From positions 2,061,564 through 2,125,563 of the forward strand of contig CM057062.1 of assembly GCA_029945375.1 (NCBI GenBank): a stretch of 64,000 nucleotides of DNA, read 5' to 3'. The stretch is from Agaricus subrufescens. Its lineage: Eukaryota; Basidiomycota; Agaricomycetes; Agaricales; Agaricaceae. The position numbers and the translations under genes are program-made. The notes beneath the pieces were generated by a model. That model had not been told where the DNA came from and ran no database searches. It saw only the letters and a program-made list of their open reading frames with translations. This document shows, in pieces, positions 49,458 to 61,949 of the stretch. Position 1 is the first letter of the stretch; every line of letters begins with the position of its first letter.

Positions 49458-51504
49458 CTAGGCTTCAGTCATCAAGGAAGAATTTCGAATTAATTGTTCC
49501 GCCTCTTTTGAACGAGGCGTAATTCTACACTCAAACTTTTCAGGGAACCTGCAGAGTATTAGCAATTTAGCAACCCAAGACTGAAGAATACCCATAATAC
49601 TCACGAAACTAAACCGTCTGTCATGCTCGGGACAATCTTCACTTCATTTCCGTTCTCATCCAGGCTCGGCCTAATGTCAAACACACTCAAAACATGCGCA
49701 ACAATTGTAAAGAAACCGGCATGGCTGTAAAATCTACCAGGGCAGATCCTTCTCCCAAATCCAAAGGACGCCACGTTGGGATCTTGAACCGACGGATCAA
49801 GCTCTCCATTTTTGAGGAATCGATCCGGATCAAAAACGAGAGGATCTTTGTAGACCTCGGGGTTGTGCAAGATTGTCCTAGCAATCATCAGGTCTGAGAG
49901 CCCAGTGCAGTGTTTATAGCTTACCATGCATTCCCAAAGACATAAGTACCCTTCAGGATGTAATATCCATTATAAACATCTGGTTCAGAGCTCATATGTG
50001 CAGCGGCTACCGGATAAATTTGAATGATATGAATTTTGGCTATGAAGGGATACGTACCCATTGGTGTAACAGGTTGCCATCTTGCTGCCTCCTTCATCAG
50101 TGCATTTATATACGGGAGATGTGGCTTATCGCTGAATTCTGGGAGGCGACCCCCGAGAAGCTGGTCAAGTTCAGCCTGAGCTTTCTTTTGGACTTCCGGA
50201 TAGAGAGCCATGGCCATAAAGAACGATGACACTATTGAAACCGTCTAATGAAAATGTTTAGAAAATTATGCAATCATAGATTGAGAGATTCTCGCCGTAT
50301 CTGAGCCCCCTGTGAATAACTGTGAGCATTCACAACAAGTGACTTGAAAGCAGGAGTCTCACCAACAAACGCTACAGCACATGCATCACGCCTGACGGTT
50401 TCTTCTTCGTTGCTCTCTGGGCTACCATCATCAGGCATGTTCTCCAACAATACCGTAGCAATACATGGCTTCGCCGATCCCGTCTCCTGTGGGCGTCGTT
50501 AGTGCTATATCAAACCACAGAAGAGTAAAAAAAAGGCCTTACCACTTGTTTCTTTACTGTATCCCAGAGACAGTTGGCCACAATCGAGTTGACATAGCGC
50601 CACACGGCCGCTTTCCTCTTCCATTCAGCTCCGGGAAACCATTTAGGGATTATTCTCATAATTGGAAAGATGTCGACTAAGAAAGCACCAGGGTGACCAG
50701 CAGCGGCAAGTCCAGCAAGTGTAGTCTCGCCATGTCCCACATATGCTTCGTTTTCTCCTGCACCTATGCCGTATACGGCCTTGAGGATACTGTCTGCAAA
50801 AGCACTATTCAAGTACCATGAGGTCATGAGCTTCCTTCAAATGATGAGACTTACAACCGGGTGTGATATATGAACTTTTCCGGGGAATCCAACAACCTAC
50901 GAATGAATTCGCGGGCAGTATCAATGTGAGTATGCTGGTATTTGTGGATAATATTAGGATGGAAATGGTCATGGAAAGTACGACGGTGTCGTCTCCACCA
51001 TGTTCCGTATCGCTGGAATGCGAAAACATAGGTCATATCCATCCTAAAAGAAATTCAATTCAACATATGCTATAAGTTTATGATGAAGATTGACAAACAA
51101 TTCATTCAACATCACCAGACGAGGGCGATCCGAATAGTTAGAAGAACGTCGTTCAAAAATGTCGTACACTCGTTCAAGGCTCCCAAGAATGAGAAAACTA
51201 TGGCCGAAAACTTGGAAATATATCATGTCGCCTAGTCTCGAGGTGAGAATTTCAGGAGCTTATTTGTGGATGGAAACTGTTCACCGTATGTCTTGAACCA
51301 CTTGTCATACTCTATCCAAGGTTTGTGTCTCGGAAATGCAAATAGACTGCCGATGATAGGGAAGCCTCGTGGACCAGGAGGAAGAGGAAGGTTGTTTGGA
51401 TTATCTCGGCGTTCCTGTAGGTATCCACGAAGATACCATACACTAATAGCAACGGTGGTGAGAATGAGTATATCTTGGTTCGAGAGGAAGCTCAGGAGAG
51501 GCAT
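49458..51504 (-). CDS. Cytochrome P450, array copy 7, with a GC splice donor
   Basis: Close paralogue of copy 6: anchor (NQDILILTTVAISVWYL), [38 protein letters not shown] (ExxR), heme loop [15 protein letters not shown], last exon [19 protein letters not shown] with tail SSLMTEA and TAG at 49458-49460. The 14-nt microexon is at 50296-50309. Its donor reads GCGAGA on the minus strand, whereas the other seven copies read GTGAG at this point. GC-AG introns can be spliced but are often inefficient, and skipping the microexon would remove the I-helix motif and shift the frame. Otherwise the gene is intact. Confidence 0.85.
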
Positions 51505-53456
51505 GGTCCTGTGGCACAGTCTAGTTCCTGATGATTTTAATAGCTGAGACGTACGTTACGTTGACGGATTGCCTTGAATCTCATAACTTCCTTTGTTTGC
51601 CTAAGAAAACAGCGAGAACCGAAATTGATTCATAGTTAGGAACACATGAGATGTTCTTCCAGCCCTCGTGATGTTATTTACAAGCATAAAGCCCAGGTAA
51701 GGCCTAGCTTCCCTTATCACAACAGACATCAGATCGTCGGGGCCGTGGAGAGAAGCCGGGAAAGAACCAAAATTAGGGGGTTCCAAGTAAACGGAGAATT
51801 TATTTTTAAAAAAAGCCCCGCCCAGCCCCTTTGAAATTAATTGATCATTGGACGCCTTCCCGCAGCATCTGGAAACACAGAGTATTTTCTAAATCTTATT
51901 ACATTCGAAGCTTCGCTTCTCTATGATCAAAATATTAAACCGTTGACCGTTTAGAATAAATCAAGACCAATAAACATAGGCAGAGATGTGGATCATGATT
52001 ATGAAATAGGATGGATAGTGCTTTCGAGCGGAATAATTGACGCGTGCGCTCCTGCTTAGTGTGAAATGCCTGAAGATGATATCTCTTCTACATAGCAACG
52101 TCGGAACGTCTGTGGACTGTTGACTAGTTTGCTGTTTGGCAAAAGCAGTTTTTTGATTCACGTCTTTGCAGGTGACGCCCATAACTCCTTTGATGCACAA
52201 GGTGAGGTAATATTCGAGAATTGCAGTCTAGAAGAGGCCCCCTGCAGTCTGGAAAGACATGAATTTAAAGATCTGCTTTTGCCAAACACCGATTTAGTCG
52301 ACGGCAATCTGGAAAGTATTTCTATTTTTCCAGACTCTGCGGGAAGTCGCCCATTTGCCAATGATAGAAGGGTGCATAAAACAGGAACGGCTTTACCACC
52401 GTGGTACCTATGTGACTGGATACCCAAGGTATTCATGCATTCCAATCACAAAAAATGGTGTTATTCTTGTAGACGCCAATCTCGTTATGACAGTGGAGCA
52501 CTAGATGAACATCGATGAGTCAGACTAACTTTCATGAAATGTTCAATGAACAACAATTCTATCTCTCACCGGTGGGGTAGGAAGGCCATTAGCGATGAAT
52601 ATCAGCTGGAACTCAATGAACCAGCGTGTGGCATTACGAAATTGCCCATCAATACGATGAGCATTGAGCTGCCTGGCAGCTTGACACAATGCATGATTCT
52701 AGACAGAAGACCGTAGAAGAACTTCTTGACCCATAGTAAAGAGTTGTCTCCCCCAAAACGGTCATTTAATATGAAGACTAACTCAAAAAATTGCAATGCT
52801 ACTACTCCGAGCAATTCATTTAGGTCTATTTTCATTGCCACTGTTATCTTCAGTCATTTGACGTTATATGCTCCGAAATATCACTCACCCGTGATCATGG
52901 TTAGTAAAAAGGTTCTAAGCGACGACATTTCATAAATACGAGTCCGGAAGTCCGCCGCCGCGCGCCCCGCTGGTACGTTCTACTCTTGACCTCAGGATGA
53001 TGTGCTTTTCTTGAGCATAGCATGCACAGAAGAAAGACCCCTCCTTCCTCAATGATTGACCCCAGTGTGCGCTTCAGATCCACAATTTCAGCTTGAAAGA
53101 ATTTCTCATTATCGAAAACGAGCTTCACGGACCGAATCTTCAGGCGCTGTGGAGCACGAATAGCGCCTAATATCAGAAGACATAAGACGTGATGGGTATT
53201 TTCCTTTGAGATTCCCTCCTTGAGCCAACTATCAACTTGGGCAGAATATACCTCCGTCAGAATCATACTCAGCCAATCGTAACTGCTAGCCCATAGTGGG
53301 GGTAGGACAGAGCCATGGTGGGTTCGCTCCAACTTCGCCCGAGCAAAGGGTTACAGCACTGGCGACTTGAACTTAGGGACACAAGCCTGAGTGTAAAAGG
53401 TAAAAGGAGGTTGTTATGTAATCCGCCACACGAAGCTTGCTGCCCCACTCTGGAGT
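51505..53456. repeat. Duplicated P450 upstream unit (copy 7), with gene relic
   Basis: Longest version of the upstream unit. Minus-strand frames at 52902-53332, 52602-52841 and 52158-52445 look like exons of a decaying or diverged gene; a GTGAGT donor and ACAG acceptor (near 52891 and 52845) could join the first two. About 500 bp near 51840-52350 has no obvious counterpart in the copy 6 unit. The family is unknown. Confidence 0.5.
51534..51544 (-). promoter_or_regulatory. TATA-like box, P450 copy 7
   Basis: AGCTATTAAAA on the minus strand, about 30 nt before the ATG at 51504. Confidence 0.45.
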
Positions 53457-53464
53457 GAATCTTA
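53457..53464. repeat. Left target-site duplication of the KDZ element
   Basis: GAATCTTA, repeated exactly at 62541-62548 on the other side of the element. Confidence 0.9.
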
Positions 53465-53604
53465 CACCTATGGTTCCCACCGTCACCTTCATATTAGAAG
53501 AACCGGGAATAGACAGTGACACCTCTAATTAGAGCCAGATTTAAGCCGATCCGTCCCGGCAATATTCCTACAGAATTGAAGGGACTTTAACTTGATATTG
53601 GAAA
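53465..53604 (+). repeat. KDZ left terminal inverted repeat
   Basis: 140 bp starting CACCTATGGTTCCC. Every base matches the inverse of 62401-62540. Weaker similarity continues inward for about 40 bp. Confidence 0.95.
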
Positions 53605-53740
53605 TTGTTTTATATTAGTTATAGTGTGACGACGTTATGTTATGATGCTATGTGGTATGTTTAATGTTGAGTGGGGTATGTTGTTAACAGTAGTGTTATT
53701 GTCAGGTGTGTTTTTTCGGCAAGTTATTTCCGTCGCACAA

Positions 53741-54015
53741 TGGTATGTTTTTCAACATGTCAATTTCGGGGGTCAAAGATATGTTTATCCACATGTTATT
53801 TTCGGGAGTCGAAGATATGTTTTTTGACTTGTTATTTTCGGGGATCGATGGTATGATATCTTCGACATGTTATTTTCGGGGGTCGATGGTATGTTTTTTT
53901 TGACATTTCATTTTAGGCGGTTGATAGTATTTTCTTGTGACATGTCATTTTCCGAGGTTGATGATATGTTTTTATGACAAGTGATTTCTGGGGGTCGATG
54001 AATTTTTTTCGAAAG
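53741..54015 (+). repeat. KDZ left subterminal tandem repeat array
   Basis: About seven diverged units of roughly 37-40 bp built on GACATGTTATTTTCGGGGG followed by TCGATGGTATGTTTT. The same unit in inverse orientation forms the right array. Short open frames here are by-products of the repeat. Confidence 0.85.
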
Positions 54016-54274
54016 TCATTGATATGTCAGAGAGCCTTATGTTTTCATTGACACTTTCCCAGAGAAAGACGTGACAGCCGGGTTATTCCGATGTGATGCG
54101 AGTATGCTATTTGTATGTATTTGAAGCGGAATCAATTCTTCATGTGCATGAGCCATTTACACGCATTAGGAGGACAACAACAAAATCTCAAAAAAAACAA
54201 ATTCAATGTATTTCGCCAAGATACAACATTCACAGTACAAGAAAAAACCAGATTTATAAATATATATATGGCAT

Positions 54275-55774
54275 TTAATTTTCAATTGCAGCAGACACGT
54301 CGGAGGCGTCGTCATCATCACTATGAACAAACTCCGAGCTCTTGGGGCCCGGGGGAAGCTGCCTCGAAAGATTTGAGCTTCCCCCACCTACGGGCCTTGG
54401 ATTTCCGTTGCCATCTTTCCTTTGCTTGGTAGAGCTCCTGTTACTCACACATTTCTTGCCCTTGTCTGACTGTTCCTTGCGTTTTTTTCCAGCCGGCTCA
54501 GTAGTGGCATGGTGGGTATCACAAGCGGCAATCTCGTCCCTTGTAAGCTTTTGCCAGCGACACTCCAACTTTTGGAGTACATCATATAGCTTCTGCAAGT
54601 GTTCGATCTTGACGTTTGAGGGGTTCGTGAAAGGGATGTACGAAGGCCAACTGATGAGTTTGACTTTATACCGCAAGACAATTGACGTCTGGTAGTTTTG
54701 ATAGTTCATCGTGATATCGGTTTTCCCTGTGATTTCCCCTGGGGTAGCGCATTAGTTGTATTTGACAACTACAAAAAAATGATACTTACGAAGACCATCA
54801 CTGATGATGGACACACACCTTTTCCTGAGATTGCGAGCACCGTGTGCATTCAGACAACCTGTGAGCAAATAAAGCAATCAATACTGTGATGGTATACTTC
54901 AAGTATACATACTGTTATTGTTTATCACATTGAAAGCTTCTAGCTGACCGCCCACATCTGATAATGCATGACCAAGAACTTTTTGACAGAAGCCCGAAGC
55001 GTTGCCAGTCTCAAAGGCCACGGGGTTGATAATATTGTTGATGTGACCGCGGCTGGCAATGAAGACGGCGGTGGCACCTGTGCGATTAGAAAGCTTCTTG
55101 AGCTAAATGGAATTTCGTGAGTTCAAAGAAAAAAAAGGACGCGAAAAAGAGAAAACCTCGGCCTCGACCCTAACAGAAGTGTCAGTGACGTCCTTGGCAG
55201 CACTGCGGTTTGTAGGACGTGCACCCTGTTCCCTGATATTACGCTGATCACGTGCATGCTTCATGATAGCGGCAGACTCCTCCTGGGAAGGCGGCGCTCC
55301 ATTTCGATGTTCGCGAAGTTGAAGAACCTCTGCGTGGGCTTTTTGCAGGGAGCGCACCTCGCCCTCTAGAGGATATTTTAGCTAATATTACTCAAGTGAA
55401 TGAAAAACCTCACTTTCCCGGAGTTCCTTAGCTTTGTAGGATACTTCGGCATTCCACGAGTTGACCTTCCATTGAGGTCTGAAAGAAGAGACGTTATAAA
55501 CGCTGCTGCGGATGAGGGCTTCCTTTTCAGGAAATTGTTGCAGCAGGGCATTGACCCTTTGTTCGCAATCGGCCTGAATGCTGTCTATCTCCGATTGGAG
55601 ATCAAGGTTGATTTTTTTTACATTCTTCTGAGCCTGCTGCTGAGCCCTCTTTTCAGTTTCGGAAAGAGTCGACGGTGCATGGTATCGTAAAGGTTGAACA
55701 GGATGGAGGGGTCGGCGTTGATGGTAGGTTTCATCTCCGAGGGAGGTAAGGGACGACGACGTCATTTCGGCCAT
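54275..55774 (-). CDS. KDZ-element accessory protein (GHINN family)
   Basis: A protein of about 390-400 residues from five exons. Start MAEMTSSSL at 55774 chosen; a Met 13 codons earlier (55813) is also in frame. Exon 1 is a coiled-coil-like region (ETEKRAQQQAQKNVKKINLD). Later exons carry RTGATAVFIASRGHINNII, FETGNASGFCQKVLGHALSD, NAHGARNLRKRCVSIISDGL, EITGKTDITMNYQNYQTSIV and the distinctive WPSYIPFTNPSNVKIEHLQK, ending in a Lys-rich and then acidic tail (HSDDDDASDVSAAIEN). From memory, related uncharacterised proteins are numerous in agaricomycete genomes, but no function is known to me. Its place between the TIR and the transposase suggests it travels with the element. Confidence 0.7.
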
Positions 55775-56026
55775 TTGTGATTGTGTACGGCAATGTTGAG
55801 CAAAAAGTATCACAGAGGGTCATGTGCTTCGCGTTTATGACATAATCATCTACTATTGGCTAGATATCTATTACAGTTTGTTTGTACGCAGGGAAACAGC
55901 TTTGCTTTGCGCTTGTTTCCCTTTTTTTTTTTCTTCCTTCAGTCACGACAGTCCTCTCCTTCTGTCGAACTTACCGCCCATCAGCAGTTCGAACATTTTT
56001 ACGGGACTGGCTGGTGCAAAACAACT

Positions 56027-57283
56027 ATGGCCGAACAAACGAGTAAGTGATCGAGATCAAGATTGAGTTGATGATCAGAGCCACCAATGTTTTTTTATAG
56101 AATTGAACCCTGATGTGAACCATCATGACCAAGGTATGCACAGCCTCCCCGAAACCGGGCAAGCGATTATGAAATTTCTCAGGTGACAAATTCGAGGTTG
56201 CAGCGCATTTGCTGACCTCTCCGTCCATTGCCATCAGCGGCACGCAAAGAGGAAGAAAACGCGCATACGTGGTATTCCACGGCCGCCAGGTTGGCGTGTT
56301 TCATAATTGGTTAGTGTGCCTACATTCGTTTAACTGACTGCAAGCTGACAAGCACTCAGGGAGGCCACCCGTGCTCTAGTTTCCCAATTTTCAAATGCTC
56401 ATTACCAGGGCTACAACTCGGTAGCTGATGCAGAGCACGCTTTCGAAAATGCTCGGAGGAATAATCTTTTAGGCCCGTTAATTCGGCCGTATGTTTCAAC
56501 CTCAAACTGCTCGCCTGCAGAGACCCCCTCCACTCCCCCTCCCGCTTATATTGGAACAAGGGGAAACAATTTTGCACGTGATGTGACGCCCACACCAACG
56601 CGCCCATCTACCTCTTCTGCTGGCAGCACACCCTTCCCGTTGACGCTCTCTGAAAGCATCCCTTCCATCATCTGCGAACCCTCCCACTCTCCTGCCTTGG
56701 ATAGGGACTCTGGACCCTCGATCACAGCAGGCGGTCACCACTCCGAGCGTTGTGTGTTTGACGAAGGGAACGATTGGTGGGTAGTCACCATTGGCTGCAA
56801 CCCGGGAGTCTATCCAACCAGGTTTGTAATATCTCATCGTCTGAATGATTCTAAATGTAACTGCAAAAATCTAGGATGACCGCTCGTGAATACACCGGCA
56901 ACTCATCTGAGGTAGAAATCTATGAATGTCACAATGGCCTGGATGAAGCTCGAGAGTTGTTTATCCACGCCTTTTCTGCGTGTGTTGTTCGGCATCTCGG
57001 GACTCATCGCAAGACTGTTCAGCAATCATCATTCACGCTCAAGGCCTCTATCGTGAATGATTCCTTTTGGTATGTTGTACCTTGTGGGCCCTCGCCCGGA
57101 GTATACGAGGGCAGGTGAGTCCTCACTTGCATGATTGAATAAGTGTCTGAGTTGTCTACTAGGAAGACCGCATATTGCATGGCAGGAGACGCCGCAGAAT
57201 CCATTCTACGATGTGAAAGTGAACGCGCGGCTTATCAAGTATTTGTTGAATGGTACATGTCTGGGGGAATACAAGATATTTAG
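56027..57283 (+). CDS. KDZ-element accessory protein with three RNase H1 N-terminal-like modules
   Basis: Six or seven exons; start MAEQTKLNPD at 56027. Residues about 43-90 (KRAYVVFHGRQVGVFHNW, then the YQGYNSVADAEHAFENA half) fit the RNase H1 N-terminal/caulimovirus VI fold, which binds RNA-DNA hybrids and dsRNA. After a Pro/Ser/Thr linker two more diverged versions follow: WWVVTIGCNPGVYPTR with ECHNGLDEARELFIHAF, and FWYVVPCGPSPGVYEGR with ESERAAYQVFVEWY, the latter completed by the last exon (57163-57283). No RNase H catalytic domain is present. A nucleic-acid-binding role in transposition is an inference. It is divergent from the other accessory gene with about 250 bp between. Confidence 0.72.
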
Positions 57284-58412
57284 CAGGCTCTTAGTTATAT
57301 AGTGTGTGTTATGTAGTGGTGAATATCTTGTACTTGAACTTCTTGAATGCATAATGTTCTTGGCACCTATAATGAACAAGAACTTGTGAGGCAGGTTGCT
57401 ACAAAATTGACACAAACTGTCAAAGCGCTGACTTCATACGGCAATGATGACATACATGCCGCCAACCCGCCCTCTCCCGCCCTATGCACAGCTGTATAAT
57501 GGTGGCGGCGATACTGACTGCAAGCCTTTGATTCAAGACTTGTAACTCTCAATTAATATAGATGATGCAAAGAAAAATCATGTCCCGGTATCCCGCTAAC
57601 AATTGAGCCACGCCAAACCCCTGTATCCGATTAGCTGTCTCCATAAAGTACAGCAACATCAGCACATATCCTATCTATAAACTGTTAGCCGGACCAATTT
57701 TAATCCGCAACGGTTTGCTTAATGCGCCATCTCCTCAAGATTCGTTGTCTTGCGCTGGCCATGTGTCTCTGAAAGAAATACACAAAAATATTAAGATGGC
57801 AATCAATTGGATGTAACATCACAATGAGTGAGCTTGGCGCACTTTCAAGTATATTCAGAGTGTCGTAGGATGACCCTCTTTCGTATGGGGAGATATTTCC
57901 AAACTCAACAAAATGATGCTATATGTCATCGATTGAGGATAAAGGCTTCAAGGGTTGCAAGTCGATGTAACGATGGTTTGTAGACAATCAATATCATCAT
58001 CAGAGTAATCACCTTTCTAAGTTACTCTAGTCAACGTATTTACAATTTAATGAGGCTCTATTTTGAATATCGGGCTCTGAGAGCCCAGGAATCCGTGTTT
58101 GCGGGTTTGTCAAAACTCGCAACAATTGACAACATAAGGAAACATATGCCCTTTGCACCTCCGAGATGCGGGTGTATACTGCCACCTGCATACTTAGACA
58201 TGGCAATTGTATTGTACTTCGTTTATCAGAGCCATACGATGAATATAGTTGTCTAAAGTACGCTTATTGTGTATGTTCGTGACATAATCAGTCACTGAGT
58301 TCACTTTTGTGACATAACGTCTCTATCCCTCCCTCCACCTTTGTCTGACACCGCAATGGGCAATTCGAAGAAAGGACTATCCAAATGAATCCGCCTCGGA
58401 GGTAAACTCCTT
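57284..58412. other. KDZ internal non-coding region
   Basis: AT-rich DNA between the accessory gene and the transposase. The first transposase exon may lie at its right end; an in-frame TGA at 58386-58388 precedes the open part. No other gene is recognised. Confidence 0.4.
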
Positions 58413-61400
58413 TTGGGCTCAAAAAAGCAGCTAGCTCGGCGGACACTTCCCAAACACGTGGCTGCGAGTACAAGCCAAGGTGCTATCCGCAAAACTCTCC
58501 CCCAAATCTTCCGGCTGATCATTCATCTAGACACCGGTCTTGATCACTGGGAGGATGTCCCCAATGATGATGATATGGATATTGATGCATTTTTAGGAGG
58601 CGACGAACTCCCATCGATAAGTCATGCAGGTGGTGAATTTGCGGAAGCGCTGGGGAATGAAATGAGGCAAGAGCGGTGAGTTTCCTTAACCGTCCCCGAC
58701 CATCCTTGCCTAATCTTTGAGCTCTGTATTCAGAGGTATGAGGAAGGACAATTGTGACCGTCGTGATCGAATACTTCGGAGGACTCTTGCATTTCAGCAA
58801 CTCCTCCCCGGGATGGTCGATGCGTATTTGCAGTGGACTTTACTTGAGGGAAACCTAGAATATAAGGAGAGACAAGGAGAGGATGTCCATCGCGGAGATG
58901 ACGCTGGTGATGGCTATACTATCAAAGTAGTGGATGCTTTCCGTATGCGTTTACTCACAACAGACGTTGACCCAGACTGACACATCTCAGGCTCTTATCC
59001 TCAGATAATCCATGTACCTTTAGGCCAAGATGTCGCTATAGCACTTGTTAACGAAGGGCTTATACCATGTTCGCCCTCAAGGCCCTCAGTGGCCATCACT
59101 GTTCATACTTTGGAGCTATTTTGTGTTGTGTCTCTGCATTGCCCGAGACTGGCCGTTCAGAATGTAGCCAAAATGTTATGTGATCTTCATCGTGTGAGTA
59201 CGGGGAACACTTCTGCTGTTATTCATAGATTCATTATGACTGTCAGGTACCGTACAAACCTCACTTGTCGAAACAATACACTATTTGTCAGGACCTTTAC
59301 ATCTCCATACTCGAACAGGTTGAATCACGTGTACAGCAAAAGTTGAAACGAGATTCGCCACGCTGGCGCCTCGAGCATGCGTGTCCCGCATGCACATATT
59401 CATTGGAAAATGAAAATAAGCTACGCTTTAAGATGTTGTTTACCATGGATGGGAATGATTCCCTCAAGTGAGTCTTGAGGCGTATGCCACTGTTCGACTA
59501 TAGAGAAACAGAGACTGGCGATATCCTACAAATATGCGTGTCCAATGAACTACCTGACGAGAGGCACATCAAGGATGATTACTATGTAGACAGGGAACGT
59601 GTTGCTCGGTGGACTAATAACGTGGAGGTCCCTCAGTTGAACATAACCAGAGACTCGGTGAGCTAGTCATATCTATGATGTGTGTAACTAGAGAATGACA
59701 TGGCCGATGAAGCGTGACGATGACAGCCCATGTTCAGACAGATGGAAAAATATGTCAGATCAACATACCTCCAAGGCTTGGGGCATGTTTGACGAAACGG
59801 GGATATTCGTGGCACTTTGTCACCACGGTTTCGTTTTGCTGTTCACTGATATGGTTCAGAGTGGGGAAGGGTCGCAATATCCGCTCGCCATTCTTGAAAT
59901 ACTTCTCGATTGCTTTGGGTCCAATCTAGGGGGTGGATATGACATTGGCTGTCGTTTCAAGACTACGATTGCTCGAAGCCAGCTAGGGCCTTGTGCCCAA
60001 GAGCTATCTTACACATCACTGGTTGGAGCATTTCATGGACACGCTCACAACCGTATTTGTCAGCTCTCTCATCTGACGACATACATTGAGGGGTTGGGAC
60101 TCAGTGATCTCGAGGGGGCTGAGCGGCTCTTTTCAAAATCCAATGACTTGGCTTCGTCTGTCTGTCATTCCAGTGTTTTCCACCGTCAACAACGCATCAT
60201 CAACTATTTTAAGCACCTTGACAGCACCGACACCTACGAAACATTAAGTAAGTACTGTCACGACTCACATCAAACTTCGCAAACTGATTGTGTGGATCAG
60301 GCAACGTTTTTACTAGCAGCTACGCAACTGCACTCGAAATTCTGGCTACAGCTCCTGATTTCGAGAGCCGTGTGCATGCTTTAGGCATTGCTGAAGGCCA
60401 ATCTTTATCGGACCATTTTAAAGCCTGGCTCGAAGAGGAAAAGAAGTACCTGCTAGGCCTTTCCAAAGAACCATTACATGAGACCCTAGAACTGGACTAT
60501 TATCGTCGCCTTGTCTCTTTAAATAAGATTTCGTGAGTTTTCTGAGATTATTCTGTGTCTCTGATTGACGTTTGCTAGGAATGATCTCAATAAACTCAAG
60601 GAGACCTTTCATATCGAAATACCAAGTGGGAGTGCTACTACAACTGCTTCCCCTGAAGCCAGTCGTCGTCGCCTCGAGAAGTCATACTTAAAAACTCTAG
60701 AATTTGTGGCAAATCTCGAAGCTGAGTTAGGAATCGAAGAAACTTGGCAGGAGGGAGATGCAAATTGGGTGCGAGTGGCTGAAATGTTCAACACACAAAA
60801 CTATCGCTGTTGTCTTGATAAACTTGAACAACTTGTTGTCTCACGTATGTTTGAGCTCGGAAAAATGAATCGTTCAGGGTCTGGTAAGGAACTCACCGGC
60901 TTACGTGTTCTTTTCATTACTGACACTCAGGTAGGTTATAAATTGAGGCAACATATTGCAAAGGCTTTAAAAACACGCTCTCAAGCAATTAGACAAGCAC
61001 TTCAGAGATACAATGATGCGGCAAGAAGACTTAGGCCTCCAAGAGAGACCCTTCAATGGGACCAGGTAATAGAATTCGCATTCTTGTCTGAATTTGATAT
61101 ATTGGCAGAGACTCGCGAAGACATAAGAAGGCACCCGTGGGCACAGCCTGCAGCCCGGACCCTTATGGACCAATATTTCAAGATTGAGCGTGCAAAGGAA
61201 GAAATAATCAGGTTGAATATTGAAATCCCACGTTTGACAACCTATATGTGAGATGAGGAGGACTTCCTGCGCTCGATGGAATATCAATTACAGAACAGGG
61301 ACCCTGCTATTTCACGCCAGATATCACTCCGCCGGCGTCGCTTTGAATTAGTCAATCAACAGCATCAATCCCGATTACAAAAACTTAGTACAAATGTCGG

Positions 61401-61656
61401 CTTCACTGCTTCACTGTCTCCGGGGATAGCTACAAGTCATATTGCAGGTGAATTGAAGGAGCTGGTCAACAGTCATAAGGAGACAGGTAGTGTGGTACCC
61501 GAAGAACTAGATAGAGATGCAGCTGAGGCCTTAGAAGAGGAAGAGGAAGAGGATCAGGAGGTTGAGCTGGGTAAAGACATTGAAATGGTAATGAGATTGG
61601 TTGAATCAGACAGTGGGCAAGATACAAACAATGATGATTTCGATAGCATGGATTGA
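58413..61656 (+). CDS. KDZ transposase, one in-frame stop
   Basis: DDE-type transposase of the Kyakuja-Dileera-Zisupton class. The N-terminal CxC1-like part includes SPSRPSVAITVHTLELFC and DSPRWRLEHACPACTYSLE, leading to the first catalytic Asp in TMDGNDSLKRM. Next come PCSDRWKNMSDQ, KAWGMFDETGIFVALCHHG, GGGYDIGC with the second Asp region, FHGHAHNRICQL, and GLGLSDLEGAERLFS with the catalytic Glu. The helical C-terminal region follows (LKTLEFVANLEAELGIEETW). A TGA at 61249-61251 interrupts the frame, which then continues DEEDFLRSMEYQLQ to an acidic tail ending at 61656. The start codon is not resolved: no ATG lies early in this frame, so an upstream exon is needed. Exons are joined by short introns. 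Confidence 0.85.
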
Positions 61657-61949
61657 AGTAGCTATAGGGATTCCTTTTCTCTTCCCATATGTCTATTAAA
61701 TTCACTACCGGAAGTATTTTTGTGCCAACAAATATTCTTAATGCATGGACCACCTTTGTTGACTGGTCGCAAATACACCCAAACAACACAACAGTGTGCA
61801 CGTGCCAAAATGAGTCAAAATATCTCTTTGCTGAGGAACTCTTCGGCACCGGAAAAGAATGATGCCGAGAGATACAAATGTGTCAAAAAATATACCTTCG
61901 ACCTTTGAATATTTCTCAAAGAACATTTTATTCACTTCCGAGAATTACA
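61657..61949. other. 3' region of the transposase gene
   Basis: AT-rich, no gene. Bridges the transposase stop and the right subterminal array. Confidence 0.4.

Noticed and set aside
53642..53903. Three overlapping small frames near the KDZ left end
   Set aside because: They are translations of the subterminal tandem repeats in three frames.
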